From the NCBI GenBank assembly GCA_002127295.1, contig NFUV01000001.1, positions 1,736,001-1,800,000 of the forward strand: DNA of 64,000 nucleotides, read 5' to 3'. Shown one piece after another: positions 16,794 to 25,885 of the stretch; the stretch's first letter is position 1, and every line of letters begins with the position of its first letter. The notes under the pieces are model-generated. The model saw nothing but the letters and a program-made list of their open reading frames with translations, did no database searches and was not told the origin of the DNA. Origin of the DNA: Chitinophagaceae bacterium IBVUCB2 (GTDB taxonomy: Bacteria; Bacteroidota; Bacteroidia; Chitinophagales; Chitinophagaceae). The translations under genes were made by a program, and so were the position numbers.

Positions 16794-19082
16794 TTATTTT
16801 GTCCAGTTTACTTTTACCATTTTTACATCCCGAGAATTGCTACCTATCATAATTTGAAAATCTCCGGGCTCCCACACATATTTCAGGTCGTAGTTGTAAA
16901 ATTTTAAATCTTCAGGTGTAATGGCAAAGGACACCTTTTTACTTTCGCCGGCTTTCAATTCAATTTTCTGAAACCCTTTTAATTCCTTTACAGGTCGGGT
17001 TACACTGCCCAATAAATCACGGATATACAATTGTACTGTTTCTTTTCCTGTTACTTTTCCTGAGTTAGTAACGGTAACGCTGGCCGTCAATTGCTGATTG
17101 CCTTTTAATGAGTTGCTACTAACAGTTACATCACTATAATTGAAATTAGTATAACTTAATCCATAGCCAAAAGGATATAATGGTTCGTTTGTTACATCGA
17201 GATAATTTGAACGAAATTTTTCAAACCATTTTCCTTGTGGTAACGGGCGACCAGTGTTTTTATACGCATAGTATAATGGCACTTGCCCAACATTTTGTGG
17301 AAATGTAGTTGTTAATTTTCCCGAGGGGTTTACATCTCCAAACAGGACATCAGCAATTGCGTTACCTGCTTCGGAACCACCAAACCAGACATTTAGTATA
17401 GCAGGAACATTTTGTTGTTCCCATGGCAATGTCATTGGTCTTCCGGCAAATAATACCAGCACAACAGGTTTACCTGTTTTTAATAAAGCTGCTAATAGAT
17501 CTTTTTGTACCTGTGGTATATCTAAATTAGTTCGACTTGAACTTTCGCCACTCATTTCAGATGCTTCGCCTAATGCAGCAACTATTACATCCGATTGATT
17601 TGCCACAGCCAAAGCTTCCTCTAATAGTTGTTGGGCTGTGCGGTTATCTCTGTTCAAAGAACGGCCAAACATAGTAGCCCTTTTTTCATAGTTACTATCC
17701 GCATCCAGGTTAGAACCTTTTGCATATAAAACCTTTCCATTTCCTCCTACTGCATTTTGCAATCCCTGTCTAACTGTAATTGCTGTTTGAAGGTCAGTTG
17801 ATACACTCCATGTACCCGGCATATTTTCTTTTGTATCACCCAATGGGCCAATCAAACCGATAGTTCCGGATTTTTTAATGGGCAACACACTGCCTTCATT
17901 TTTTAATAAAACAAAGCTTTCTGCTGCAATAGCTCTTGCTGTTTTAATATGAGCAGCTGTATATACATCGGTTTTGCTTCTTTGAATATTACAATAACGA
18001 TATGGATCTTCAAACAAACCGAGTTTATATTTTGCTTCCAGTATTAACCTGCATGCATCATCAATTTCTTTTTGAGTAACCTTTCCTTCTTGTAAGGATT
18101 TTTTTAATGTAGTTAAAAATCCTTCGCCAACCATATCCATGTGAATGCCGGCTTTCAATGCTAATACCGATGATTGTTGTAAGTCGCCCATTCCATGATC
18201 GATCATTTCATTAATACCTGTATAATCTGTAACAACAAATCCTTTAAATCCCCATTGCTTACGCAATACATCTGTCATTAAATATTTATTGGCTGTGGCG
18301 GGAACTCCATCAATTTCATTAAAAGAGGCCATTACTGATCCTGCGCCTGCATCTACTGCTGCTTTGTAGGGTGGCATGTATTCGTTGAACATACGAATCC
18401 GGCTCATGTCTGTTGTATTATAATCCCTTCCTCCTTCTGCAGCACCATATAATGCATAGTGTTTAACACAAGACAAAATGGTATTATCCTTTTTCAAATC
18501 ATTTCCCTGGTAACCTCTTACCATTGCTTTGGCTATTACTGAACCCAGGTATGGATCCTCGCCACTGCCTTCTGCTATACGTCCCCATCTTGGATCACGG
18601 GCAATATCCACCATTGGACTAAATGTCCAGTTGATACCGCTGGCACTTGCTTCTATTGCTGCAATTCTTGCACTCTGTTCGATAGCTTGCAAATTCCAGG
18701 TGCAGGACAAACCAAGAGGAATAGGAAATGTAGTTTGATACCCGTGTATTACATCCATGCCAAATAACATAGGAATTTTTAAACGGGTCTCTTCAACTGC
18801 TACCCGCTGCACATCTCTTATTTTTTCAACTCCCCTAATATTAAAAAGACCACCTACTTTTCCTTCCTTTATTTTTTTAGCAATATCAGAATTAGAAGCC
18901 TGGCCAGTAACAATATCACCAGAACCCGGCAAGTTCAATTGCCCGATTTTTTCATCAATTGTCATTCGTTTCATCAATGCATCAATAAAGGCTTTCATTT
19001 TTGCATCTGTGGACTGACCATTAACTATAGTGGTAAGTAAAAGACATATTACAAATGCGCCTAATCGTTTGATACTATTCAT
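16794..19082 (-). CDS. GH3 beta-glucosidase (BglX-like)
   Basis: A 762-residue exported GH3 enzyme with a signal peptide (1-22), the (beta/alpha)8 domain, the alpha/beta sandwich domain and a C-terminal fibronectin-type III-like domain (about 655-760). The nucleophile aspartate is in GFVVTDYTGI near residue 285. KHYALYGAAEGGRDYN near 205 forms the conserved substrate-binding KH region. The acid/base is presumably a Glu in GEASEMSGESSSR near 500. It should release glucose from the non-reducing end of beta-gluco-oligosaccharides in the periplasm. Beside two GH144-like enzymes it is a candidate beta-1,2-glucosidase. Confidence 0.93.
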   Translation of the reverse strand: MNSIKRLGAFVICLLLTTIVNGQSTDAKMKAFIDALMKRMTIDEKIGQLNLPGSGDIVTGQASNSDIAKKIKEGKVGGLFNIRGVEKIRDVQRVAVEETRLKIPMLFGMDVIHGYQTTFPIPLGLSCTWNLQAIEQSARIAAIEASASGINWTFSPMVDIARDPRWGRIAEGSGEDPYLGSVIAKAMVRGYQGNDLKKDNTILSCVKHYALYGAAEGGRDYNTTDMSRIRMFNEYMPPYKAAVDAGAGSVMASFNEIDGVPATANKYLMTDVLRKQWGFKGFVVTDYTGINEMIDHGMGDLQQSSVLALKAGIHMDMVGEGFLTTLKKSLQEGKVTQKEIDDACRLILEAKYKLGLFEDPYRYCNIQRSKTDVYTAAHIKTARAIAAESFVLLKNEGSVLPIKKSGTIGLIGPLGDTKENMPGTWSVSTDLQTAITVRQGLQNAVGGNGKVLYAKGSNLDADSNYEKRATMFGRSLNRDNRTAQQLLEEALAVANQSDVIVAALGEASEMSGESSSRTNLDIPQVQKDLLAALLKTGKPVVLVLFAGRPMTLPWEQQNVPAILNVWFGGSEAGNAIADVLFGDVNPSGKLTTTFPQNVGQVPLYYAYKNTGRPLPQGKWFEKFRSNYLDVTNEPLYPFGYGLSYTNFNYSDVTVSSNSLKGNQQLTASVTVTNSGKVTGKETVQLYIRDLLGSVTRPVKELKGFQKIELKAGESKKVSFAITPEDLKFYNYDLKYVWEPGDFQIMIGSNSRDVKMVKVNWTK

Positions 19083-19110
19083 ATAGCTGTTTTAAAATTT
19101 TGAAATTGAT

Positions 19111-20889
19111 TTATTCAACCTTAATCGTCTTCGTTCTTTCAGAAACTCCGTTCTCATTAATGGATTCAATTGTATAATAATACGTTTTTTGCAAATCCAT
19201 AGCTTTCATCCAATATTCATTATTAGAATGCACCATAATGCAACTGTATAATTTATCCGGGTGAGTGCCATAATAAATATTATAAGCAAACGCATTATCT
19301 ACCGGCCTCCATTTAATAAATGCACTGCGTTTATCTTTTTCCGTTCGCAAAACAATAAAACTTTTTACAGGATCGGGTTTCGAACCATTCCCATTTCCAA
19401 ATATTCGTAAACCGCTAATGGCAAATTTTCCGGTAGGCATATGTATATTTTCCAGCTTAATATACCTTGCCTGAACTGCACTCTTTAATTCTACATAATC
19501 ATGCGGTACATCTGTTTTATTATTACTCTTATCTATCAACACATTCCATTTTTTGCCATCTACTGAATAGTATATTTTGTATTGATGATACAACCCCAGC
19601 GTTTTTCCCAAAAAAATTGAATCCATTTCTTTGGGAAAGCTAATATCCTGGTCAGCATAGTTTATTTGCACAGCATTTACGGTTGAAATATTTCCCAAAT
19701 CAGTTTGTATCCATTCTCCTTTGTTTGCTGATGTTGCACTCCAATACGTTTTAGCCAATTCATCCACTGCGTTATTGGGAAGATAGCCGCCCAGTGTTGA
19801 TGAAACCTGAACTGGTTTATTGTAGTTCAACAACATCCACCCAGAAAAATAATCCGATTTGCCATTGCTACCATAAGATGTTGTTGAATGCCCTGTTCCC
19901 GGAATAAAATGCGGGTAATCACCAAAACTTGTATTACAATACATTACTCCATCACTATCAAATCCAGTTGGCCAAACCCCAAGTCTTCTTTCAAATGTAT
20001 TTTTAACGGAGATAACGGTTGTTGAAATATGCCAATAGTTTTTATAATTATCCTGGAAAGTGGCCCCATGACCGGCACCTCTAACAAAGCCACCAAACTT
20101 ACTGCTTAATGGATCCGACATTGCTTGAAATGGTCCCAAAGGATTATCTCCTACCAGTAAGCCATCTGCATAACCACTAAACTCTGTACCAGGTGCCCCG
20201 TATTGCAAATAATATTTTCCATTGTGTTTTGTCATGTGTGAGCCTTCAATAAAAGGATCAAGAAAAGTATTGTCCATATGCTCCCCAAATCGCTGCCAGC
20301 CAAATCGCCATGGTTCTAATAGATACATTTCCTGTCGGGTGCCAATAGGTTGAAATGTTTTCCTGTTTAATTCAATACCATACATGGGAAATTTATTACT
20401 GCTGCCATTGTACATATACAATCGGCCATCATCATCTGTAAAGAAAGACGGATCCCAGCCGCCAATCTCAAAAGAATCAACCAGTGGTTTCCATTCGTTG
20501 GCTTTTGGATTGGTGCTCATCCAAATGGAAAACTTGCTGGTATAAGTAGAACCAAAAACTATCATTGTATCCCCAACAACACCAACAGCAGGTGCACATA
20601 ATTCGTCAAACGCTTTATTCCAGGGACGGAGAAATTTTTTAGCAACAAATTTCCAGTTGATCATATCGCTGCTCCACCAATATCCCCATTGGTTAGTGCT
20701 GAACAAATAATAATCACCTTTATAATTCACAACTACCGGATCGGCGGTGGCACGGTGTCTTCCCCACTCAGAAAAATTAGGAATTGGGGTGTAACCATAA
20801 TCAATGTTAATGGGGTTGCAATATGTCTTTTGTTGTGCATTGATATCAATACATGCCAACAAGCTTATTATTAAAAGACATTTCATCAT
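19111..20889 (-). CDS. GH43-like protein with F5/8C and fibronectin III domains
   Basis: About 592 residues from the ATG at 20889, which gives a proper signal peptide (MMKCLLIISLL ... INAQ); an upstream TTG at 20907 is less likely. The first 350 residues form a five-bladed GH43/GH117-like propeller, with ATADPVVVNYKGDYYLFS near 50 carrying the catalytic-base type Asp and DPFIEGSHM near 215 with a candidate acid. Residues about 370-500 are an F5/8 type C (discoidin) carbohydrate-binding domain, then a fibronectin III module. Family members cleave arabinose, xylose or galactose linkages, unexpected if the substrate is a pure beta-glucan, so the target glycan may carry side groups. Confidence 0.82.
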   Translation of the reverse strand: MMKCLLIISLLACIDINAQQKTYCNPINIDYGYTPIPNFSEWGRHRATADPVVVNYKGDYYLFSTNQWGYWWSSDMINWKFVAKKFLRPWNKAFDELCAPAVGVVGDTMIVFGSTYTSKFSIWMSTNPKANEWKPLVDSFEIGGWDPSFFTDDDGRLYMYNGSSNKFPMYGIELNRKTFQPIGTRQEMYLLEPWRFGWQRFGEHMDNTFLDPFIEGSHMTKHNGKYYLQYGAPGTEFSGYADGLLVGDNPLGPFQAMSDPLSSKFGGFVRGAGHGATFQDNYKNYWHISTTVISVKNTFERRLGVWPTGFDSDGVMYCNTSFGDYPHFIPGTGHSTTSYGSNGKSDYFSGWMLLNYNKPVQVSSTLGGYLPNNAVDELAKTYWSATSANKGEWIQTDLGNISTVNAVQINYADQDISFPKEMDSIFLGKTLGLYHQYKIYYSVDGKKWNVLIDKSNNKTDVPHDYVELKSAVQARYIKLENIHMPTGKFAISGLRIFGNGNGSKPDPVKSFIVLRTEKDKRSAFIKWRPVDNAFAYNIYYGTHPDKLYSCIMVHSNNEYWMKAMDLQKTYYYTIESINENGVSERTKTIKVE

Positions 20890-20899
20890 CACATTAAAA

Positions 20900-21754
20900 T
20901 TAGTCAATCGAAATAGTAGCTAAAATTGGAAAATGATCAGATGGATATTTCATATCGTACGAATCTGTCAAGGTTGCAAATTTTGAAACCCTTATTCTTT
21001 TGTCGTTTGAAACAAAAATATAATCAATACAACCATCCGGTTTAGTACTAAACTTAAATCCATTCCATGTATCTGCTCCGCCATACACCAACTTACTTAC
21101 AGACCGGGTATTTTGCATATTCGCATGCATATATTGGGAAGGTGCTTCGTCGGGTTTTGAATTGAAATCGCCTGATAATAGAACCGGGTATTTCTTTGTA
21201 TTTAACTCCTGGATTTTTTTGACGATCAATTTCGCAGATTCCAACCTGGCTATTTTCCCCACATGATCAAAATGGGTATTGAACACCCAAAACTTTTTCT
21301 TTGTTTTTTTATCCTGGAATAATCCGTAAGTACACACTCTTACAATCGCTGCATCCCATCCTTTGGAGACCGTATCTGGTGTAGGCGATAACCAGAAGGT
21401 TGATTGCTGTAATACAGTGAACTTATCTTTCTTATAAAAAACACAAGAATACTCTCCGGCTTCTTTACCATCATCCCGGCCAACACCGATATAACTATAC
21501 CCATTTAAATTTTCCAGCAGGTACTTTAGTTGGTGGTGCATCACTTCCTGTCCCCCAATAAAATCTGCTTCATAATAATTCATCTGGCCGGCCACTTTCT
21601 CCTTTCTTTTATCCCATTGATTTTCGCCATCTGATTTTACATCCAGCCGGATATTGTATGACATAACTTTTATTTCCTGCTGTGCTATTAGTATGAGCGG
21701 CGAAACAAATAATATAAATGCAAGAATACCTTTTCTAATGAATTTGCAATTCAT
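20900..21754 (-). CDS. Secreted endonuclease/exonuclease/phosphatase-family hydrolase
   Basis: A 284-residue EEP-fold enzyme with a signal peptide (residues 1-24). All metal and catalytic motifs are present: MSYNIRLD near 33, GGQEVMHHQ near 68, NTHFDHVG near 158, LSGDFNSKP near 196 and the terminal SDHFPI. EEP proteins hydrolyse phosphoester or phosphodiester bonds in DNA, inositol phosphates or sphingomyelin. The export signal and position between a GH144-like and a GH43-like gene (gaps of 4 and 10 bases) imply action on the locus substrate, for example a phosphodiester decoration; this is inference. Confidence 0.88.
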   Translation of the reverse strand: MNCKFIRKGILAFILFVSPLILIAQQEIKVMSYNIRLDVKSDGENQWDKRKEKVAGQMNYYEADFIGGQEVMHHQLKYLLENLNGYSYIGVGRDDGKEAGEYSCVFYKKDKFTVLQQSTFWLSPTPDTVSKGWDAAIVRVCTYGLFQDKKTKKKFWVFNTHFDHVGKIARLESAKLIVKKIQELNTKKYPVLLSGDFNSKPDEAPSQYMHANMQNTRSVSKLVYGGADTWNGFKFSTKPDGCIDYIFVSNDKRIRVSKFATLTDSYDMKYPSDHFPILATISID

Positions 21755-21758
21755 ATGC

Positions 21759-23093
21759 TTATTTTTTTAGCCATGGACTTTGAAAACCCAATTTCTGCAA
21801 ACCTTTTTGTATTTCCGGGCAACTCATAAATAAATTCCAGATCAATCCTGTTCTGTAGTTTTCAATCATTGCAACAATAGGACCCTGGTCAATGGCCAGA
21901 TGAGATTTTGCATACCAGTTTTGTGTTTCGTTAAATGCATCTACAAATCCATATTCACTCCATATTTTATCGCCCAGATTATAATAAAAATGTTTTAATG
22001 CTTTCATGGAATATTCCGGGGTGTAAGGAAATGCAGAAAGTGCTGCTGTCGGTGTTATTGTTCCATTATCATTGGTAGGTGAATGTGCATCATAACCGTT
22101 ATAGGTATCACTTGCAGTAAGGCCCCAATTGTTTTCGCTATAGCCTTTGAATTTTTTAGGATTTCTTATACTATGTTCCCTGTTAATAAGGGTATGATTT
22201 TTATTTTGTTCCCAATAATCTGCATAACGATCTTTCAGCCCTCTTGGATCCAATCCCAAAAATGAATATTGAGAAAAGAATAAGGGTCCTCCATAATCAA
22301 ATCCTAAAGGCAATTTTATTCCATAGAACTCTTTCCCGTTTTTAAAAAAACTACTCTCTGCCCATCCCCGGTGATAGACTGCAGCACTAACAGGATAACG
22401 TTCAGCACTTGCCGCCAGTATATACATTATAAGGCATTCGTTAAAACCTCTTACCGGAAAATTCATAGCCCATCCGTTGTTAGGACTCCAATGCCAGTAT
22501 AATACTTCCTGGCCTCCCTGTGTAAACCAATTCCATTCAATATCATTCCACATCCAGCCAATGCGATTGCGCAGCTCTCTCTCAATTCTATTATCACCAT
22601 TAAAATATTGTCTTGCACATAGCAAGCCCTGGAATAAATAAGATGATTCCACCAAATCGGCTCCATCATCTTTTCGACTAAATGGAATTGTTTTACCGGT
22701 TGTTCCATTAAGCCAATGCGCAAATACACCATGATAGGCATCCGCTTTCAATAAAAAGTTTACCATTTTCAGCAAAAACTTCGCCGCCGTATCCCGACCT
22801 ACCCATTTTCTCTCTACTGCAACGATCAAACTCATGATACCAAAACCCGTTCCCCCGGTGGTGGTGGTTTCATGTCCATAGCCGAAACTTTCATTGCTTC
22901 TTTCCCTTGCCAATCCGCTAACAGGGTGAGCAAAATCCCAGAAATAACGGAAGGTTTGTTTTTGAACAAGATCGAGCAAGGCCGTGTCTGATAAATTTTT
23001 GGGGCGATTTAATGGATTGAATGCTGTTGTCGTCTGCGAAAAAGAAGCAGTGACGATAAGTAGCATGGTACCAACTACAAGCAATCGTTTCAT
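21759..23093 (-). CDS. Periplasmic GH144-like (PF10091) beta-1,2-glucanase
   Basis: A 444-residue protein with a plain Sec signal (1-19, ASFSQ) and an (alpha/alpha)6 PF10091 'glycoamylase-like' domain. Visible conserved segments are QTFRYFWDFAHPVSGLARERS near 45, GGTGFGIM near 80, GFNECLIMYILAAS near 215 and PLFFSQYSFLGLDPRG near 265. PF10091 proteins of Chitinophaga founded family GH144, endo-beta-1,2-glucanases; some relatives are exo-acting and release sophorose. The Glu in GFNEC is a likely functional residue. Lacking a lipobox, it is probably periplasmic. It is a clear paralogue of the next gene upstream, 18 bases away. Confidence 0.85.
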   Translation of the reverse strand: MKRLLVVGTMLLIVTASFSQTTTAFNPLNRPKNLSDTALLDLVQKQTFRYFWDFAHPVSGLARERSNESFGYGHETTTTGGTGFGIMSLIVAVERKWVGRDTAAKFLLKMVNFLLKADAYHGVFAHWLNGTTGKTIPFSRKDDGADLVESSYLFQGLLCARQYFNGDNRIERELRNRIGWMWNDIEWNWFTQGGQEVLYWHWSPNNGWAMNFPVRGFNECLIMYILAASAERYPVSAAVYHRGWAESSFFKNGKEFYGIKLPLGFDYGGPLFFSQYSFLGLDPRGLKDRYADYWEQNKNHTLINREHSIRNPKKFKGYSENNWGLTASDTYNGYDAHSPTNDNGTITPTAALSAFPYTPEYSMKALKHFYYNLGDKIWSEYGFVDAFNETQNWYAKSHLAIDQGPIVAMIENYRTGLIWNLFMSCPEIQKGLQKLGFQSPWLKK

Positions 23094-23111
23094 GTAGTAA
23101 TAATTATTATT

Positions 23112-24788
23112 TTATAAATATGGCGCAGTAAAACCAAGGCTTTGCATACCCGCCTTTACTTCCGGGCTACTGGTAAATAAATTCCACAATAATCCTGTTC
23201 TATAATTTTCTAACATAATAATAATAGGTCCCTGGTCAATAGCTAATGTTGAAGTAGCAAACCAGGTATTATGCAAAGAAAATGCATCCACAAAACCATA
23301 CTCTTTAAAAAGTTTATCACCCAACACATAATAAAAGAACTTTAATGCCGCCATTGATTCCGCAGGTGTGTAAGGGAAAGATGATAGGGCAGCGGTAGGT
23401 GCTATAACACTTAAATCATTGGTAGGTGAGCTTGCTGAATAACCACCTTCTATATCGCTTGCCGTTAAGCCCCATACAGAATCGCTATAACCAAAATAGT
23501 TGCGTGGGTTTACTTTGCAATAATTATAATTGATAAGTGTATGGTTTTTTGTTTGAGTAGCATAGTTTACTGTTCCTTCCACTAACCCGTTTGGATTAAC
23601 ACCTAAAAAACTGTAATGAGAAAAAAACAATGGCCCACCTTGTGCAGGACCTAATGGCAATTGATAACTATAATAGGTGTTACCATTTATAAAATTTGAA
23701 CCGCTTTTCCAGCCAGCAGTATATACAGAAGCAGGTATTCCATGTGTGGCAGATGAAGCTGCCAGGATATAGGTAATCAAACACTCATTCCAACCACGAA
23801 CGGGCAAGTTCATCACCCAGCCTTTATCATTACTGTAGTGCCAGTATAAAACATTTTGTCCTCCGTTGCGAAACCAATCCCATTCTACATTATTATAGAG
23901 TGTATTGATATCTGCCCGTAATGCTGTTTCATTTACATCTGCGCCATTGAAATATTGACGGGCTGTTAATAATCCCATCATCAGGTAAGATGTTTCTACC
24001 AGATCTGCCCCATTATCATTTACACTAAATGGAACAATAGCACCGGAACTTCCATTTAACCAATGCGGAAATGCTCCTTTAACTTTGACTGCGGTGTTCT
24101 TTAAAAAAGCAACAATAGTTTGCATGCGGGCTAAGCCTTGTGCTCTTGTAATAAAATTTCTATTGATCCCAACAGGTATTGCCATAATACCAAAGCCCGA
24201 ACCACCAGAAGTTACAATATCACCCGAGGTATTTCTTTCTCTTGCTAATCCACTTACGGGGTGCCCAAAATCCCAGAAGTATTTGAATGTTTGCTGTTGA
24301 ACCAGATCAAGCAATGCATTATCTGAAAGTGGTGGAAATTTTCGGGCGGAATCAATTTTTGTAGTAAAGTTTATATCCACCCCTGACAATAAACTTCCTC
24401 CGGCAACTGATCTTAATGAAGTGGTAACAGACAATGCATACTTTGAAATAAATGGTAATGCTGATGAAGGTTGAATAACCAATGTGCTGTCCCCATTTTC
24501 ATAAGTGGCAGTGTATGCAACAGGAGCATTCAACTTATTCCGAAAAGAAATACTTGCACTAACACTACTACGATTAAGAGGCGCACCAAAAGATAGTTTT
24601 ATTACCGGGCTTGTATTAATATTATAATAAGTAAAGCCCCCGACTTGCCCATCAATTTTAAGAGAGCTTAAGCTAAACGCAACGGGAGGTGGTGGCGGGG
24701 GTGGTGGATTGCTGCCACTATTGTTTTTGCCACAGCCAGTACTAAAAATTAATGTGGCGAAAAATAAATTCAGGATACTGCTTTTCAT
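23112..24788 (-). CDS. GH144-like (PF10091) glucanase lipoprotein with Ig-like domain
   Basis: A 558-residue lipoprotein. The lipobox STGC places the lipid on Cys19; a Gly/Ser/Pro linker with eight prolines follows, then an Ig-like domain of about 100 residues (bacterial Ig type), then the PF10091 catalytic domain from about 150. The domain repeats the motifs of its downstream paralogue: QTFKYFWDFGHPVSGLARER, GGSGFGIM, GWNECLITYILAAS, PLFFSHYSFLGVNPNG. The lipid anchor plus Pro-rich stalk suggests cell-surface display, so it would make the first cuts in external beta-1,2-glucan before SusCD import. The N-terminal extension is absent in the paralogue. Confidence 0.85.
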   Translation of the reverse strand: MKSSILNLFFATLIFSTGCGKNNSGSNPPPPPPPPVAFSLSSLKIDGQVGGFTYYNINTSPVIKLSFGAPLNRSSVSASISFRNKLNAPVAYTATYENGDSTLVIQPSSALPFISKYALSVTTSLRSVAGGSLLSGVDINFTTKIDSARKFPPLSDNALLDLVQQQTFKYFWDFGHPVSGLARERNTSGDIVTSGGSGFGIMAIPVGINRNFITRAQGLARMQTIVAFLKNTAVKVKGAFPHWLNGSSGAIVPFSVNDNGADLVETSYLMMGLLTARQYFNGADVNETALRADINTLYNNVEWDWFRNGGQNVLYWHYSNDKGWVMNLPVRGWNECLITYILAASSATHGIPASVYTAGWKSGSNFINGNTYYSYQLPLGPAQGGPLFFSHYSFLGVNPNGLVEGTVNYATQTKNHTLINYNYCKVNPRNYFGYSDSVWGLTASDIEGGYSASSPTNDLSVIAPTAALSSFPYTPAESMAALKFFYYVLGDKLFKEYGFVDAFSLHNTWFATSTLAIDQGPIIIMLENYRTGLLWNLFTSSPEVKAGMQSLGFTAPYL

Positions 24789-24874
24789 GAGAAGTAATTA
24801 AAATAATAATATAGAATTTCTTATCTCATCTGCAGTACTTGTTGATTTGACAACTTTAAAGAGTGAAGAAAAGT

Positions 24875-24911
24875 AAGGGGCTGCTTCATTTCTTACAGCA
24901 ACCCCTTTTTT
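24875..24911. terminator. Intergenic hairpin between the LamG and GH144 lipoprotein genes
   Basis: An 11-bp stem (24875-24885 with 24897-24907, one wobble) lies in the 160-base gap. The longer T tract is on the plus strand, while the minus-strand transcript has only a broken U-rich run after it. It may act as a partial terminator or processing/stabilising site that lowers expression of the downstream enzymes relative to susCD. Confidence 0.55.
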
Positions 24912-24948
24912 AACTGCTCACTCTGCGAAAAAAATTATTTTGATAATC

Positions 24949-25851
24949 TTATCTGCCTTGTCTTTCTAGTGTTACCAATGCATTTATTTCAATTTCCGAT
25001 AGTGCCTTGTTATAAACCCGGAACTCATCCAGTTTGCCGGTATAATTCAACATCCATGGCTCTGGTGCATTGAACGGTGCGCCTAAATGATTTTGCATAC
25101 CACCAATAATAAACTTAGTAGGGTTTTTAAAATTCAAGGGACCCAAAGGAGTTCCGGAGCCATCTGCATTTCTTGTATCAGCGCCGGGAGGAAGAGCTCT
25201 TTTTTGTCCATTGATATAAAATCCAACTTTAGATGTAGCCGCATCATATGTCCAGGCTATATGTCTCCAGGCACCGTACATATCATCGGGCCTAAAATCT
25301 CCAAATGGTTCCAACCAATGCTCAGTGAAAGGTGCTCCATTTTTCTCCATGTGTAATTTCATGAACATCCTGTTAGAAGTAGAATTGTTTCCTTCAATCA
25401 TCAGGAAGAAATTACCCCAGAATGAACCATCTTGTTTTGCCAATGTAAAAACTCCCTGTGCACCACCATCATGCTTGCCGGTGTTTATCCATAAGCTGGT
25501 AGTAAAACTGGTAAGTGTAGCAATAGGACCTGGATTTGTATATCCAATAAATCCGTTGGTAGAACCCTGGTATGCCTGGCCTTTACGACCCGGTACAAAA
25601 CTGGTGGTTCCTGAAGTTGTCCCACCCGTCACACCTCCTTTTACATCTGTTACGTTATTTTCAAATGGAAAATGAGCAACGAGATTTGTGGGAGCAATAT
25701 CATTTGAGTTTACAAAACCCCCGGCAACGGGTGGTGCATCACCTTTTGTAAAATCATCTCCATAATCTGCTTTTGTGCAACTGCTAATTAACAGCCCAGC
25801 AGCTATTGCCAGTGAACCAGCAACTTTTAGGTTTTTGAAATTCATTTTCAT
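24949..25851 (-). CDS. LamG-domain lipoprotein, candidate surface glycan-binding protein
   Basis: A 300-residue lipoprotein (lipobox LISSC near residue 25). After a short acidic linker, nearly the whole mature protein is a LamG/concanavalin A-like jelly roll: LVAHFPFENNVTDV near 60, FTTSLWINTG near 120, WRHIAWTYDAATSKVGFYING near 200, and the closing KLDEFRVYNKALS. There are no hydrolase residues that I recognise. Located directly after susD, in the slot where SusE/SusF-type surface glycan-binding proteins usually sit, so glycan capture at the cell surface is the likely job. Confidence 0.8.
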   Translation of the reverse strand: MKMNFKNLKVAGSLAIAAGLLISSCTKADYGDDFTKGDAPPVAGGFVNSNDIAPTNLVAHFPFENNVTDVKGGVTGGTTSGTTSFVPGRKGQAYQGSTNGFIGYTNPGPIATLTSFTTSLWINTGKHDGGAQGVFTLAKQDGSFWGNFFLMIEGNNSTSNRMFMKLHMEKNGAPFTEHWLEPFGDFRPDDMYGAWRHIAWTYDAATSKVGFYINGQKRALPPGADTRNADGSGTPLGPLNFKNPTKFIIGGMQNHLGAPFNAPEPWMLNYTGKLDEFRVYNKALSEIEINALVTLERQGR

Positions 25852-25885
25852 ATAAAAAATTTTATGTGATTTATATACTCAATTA

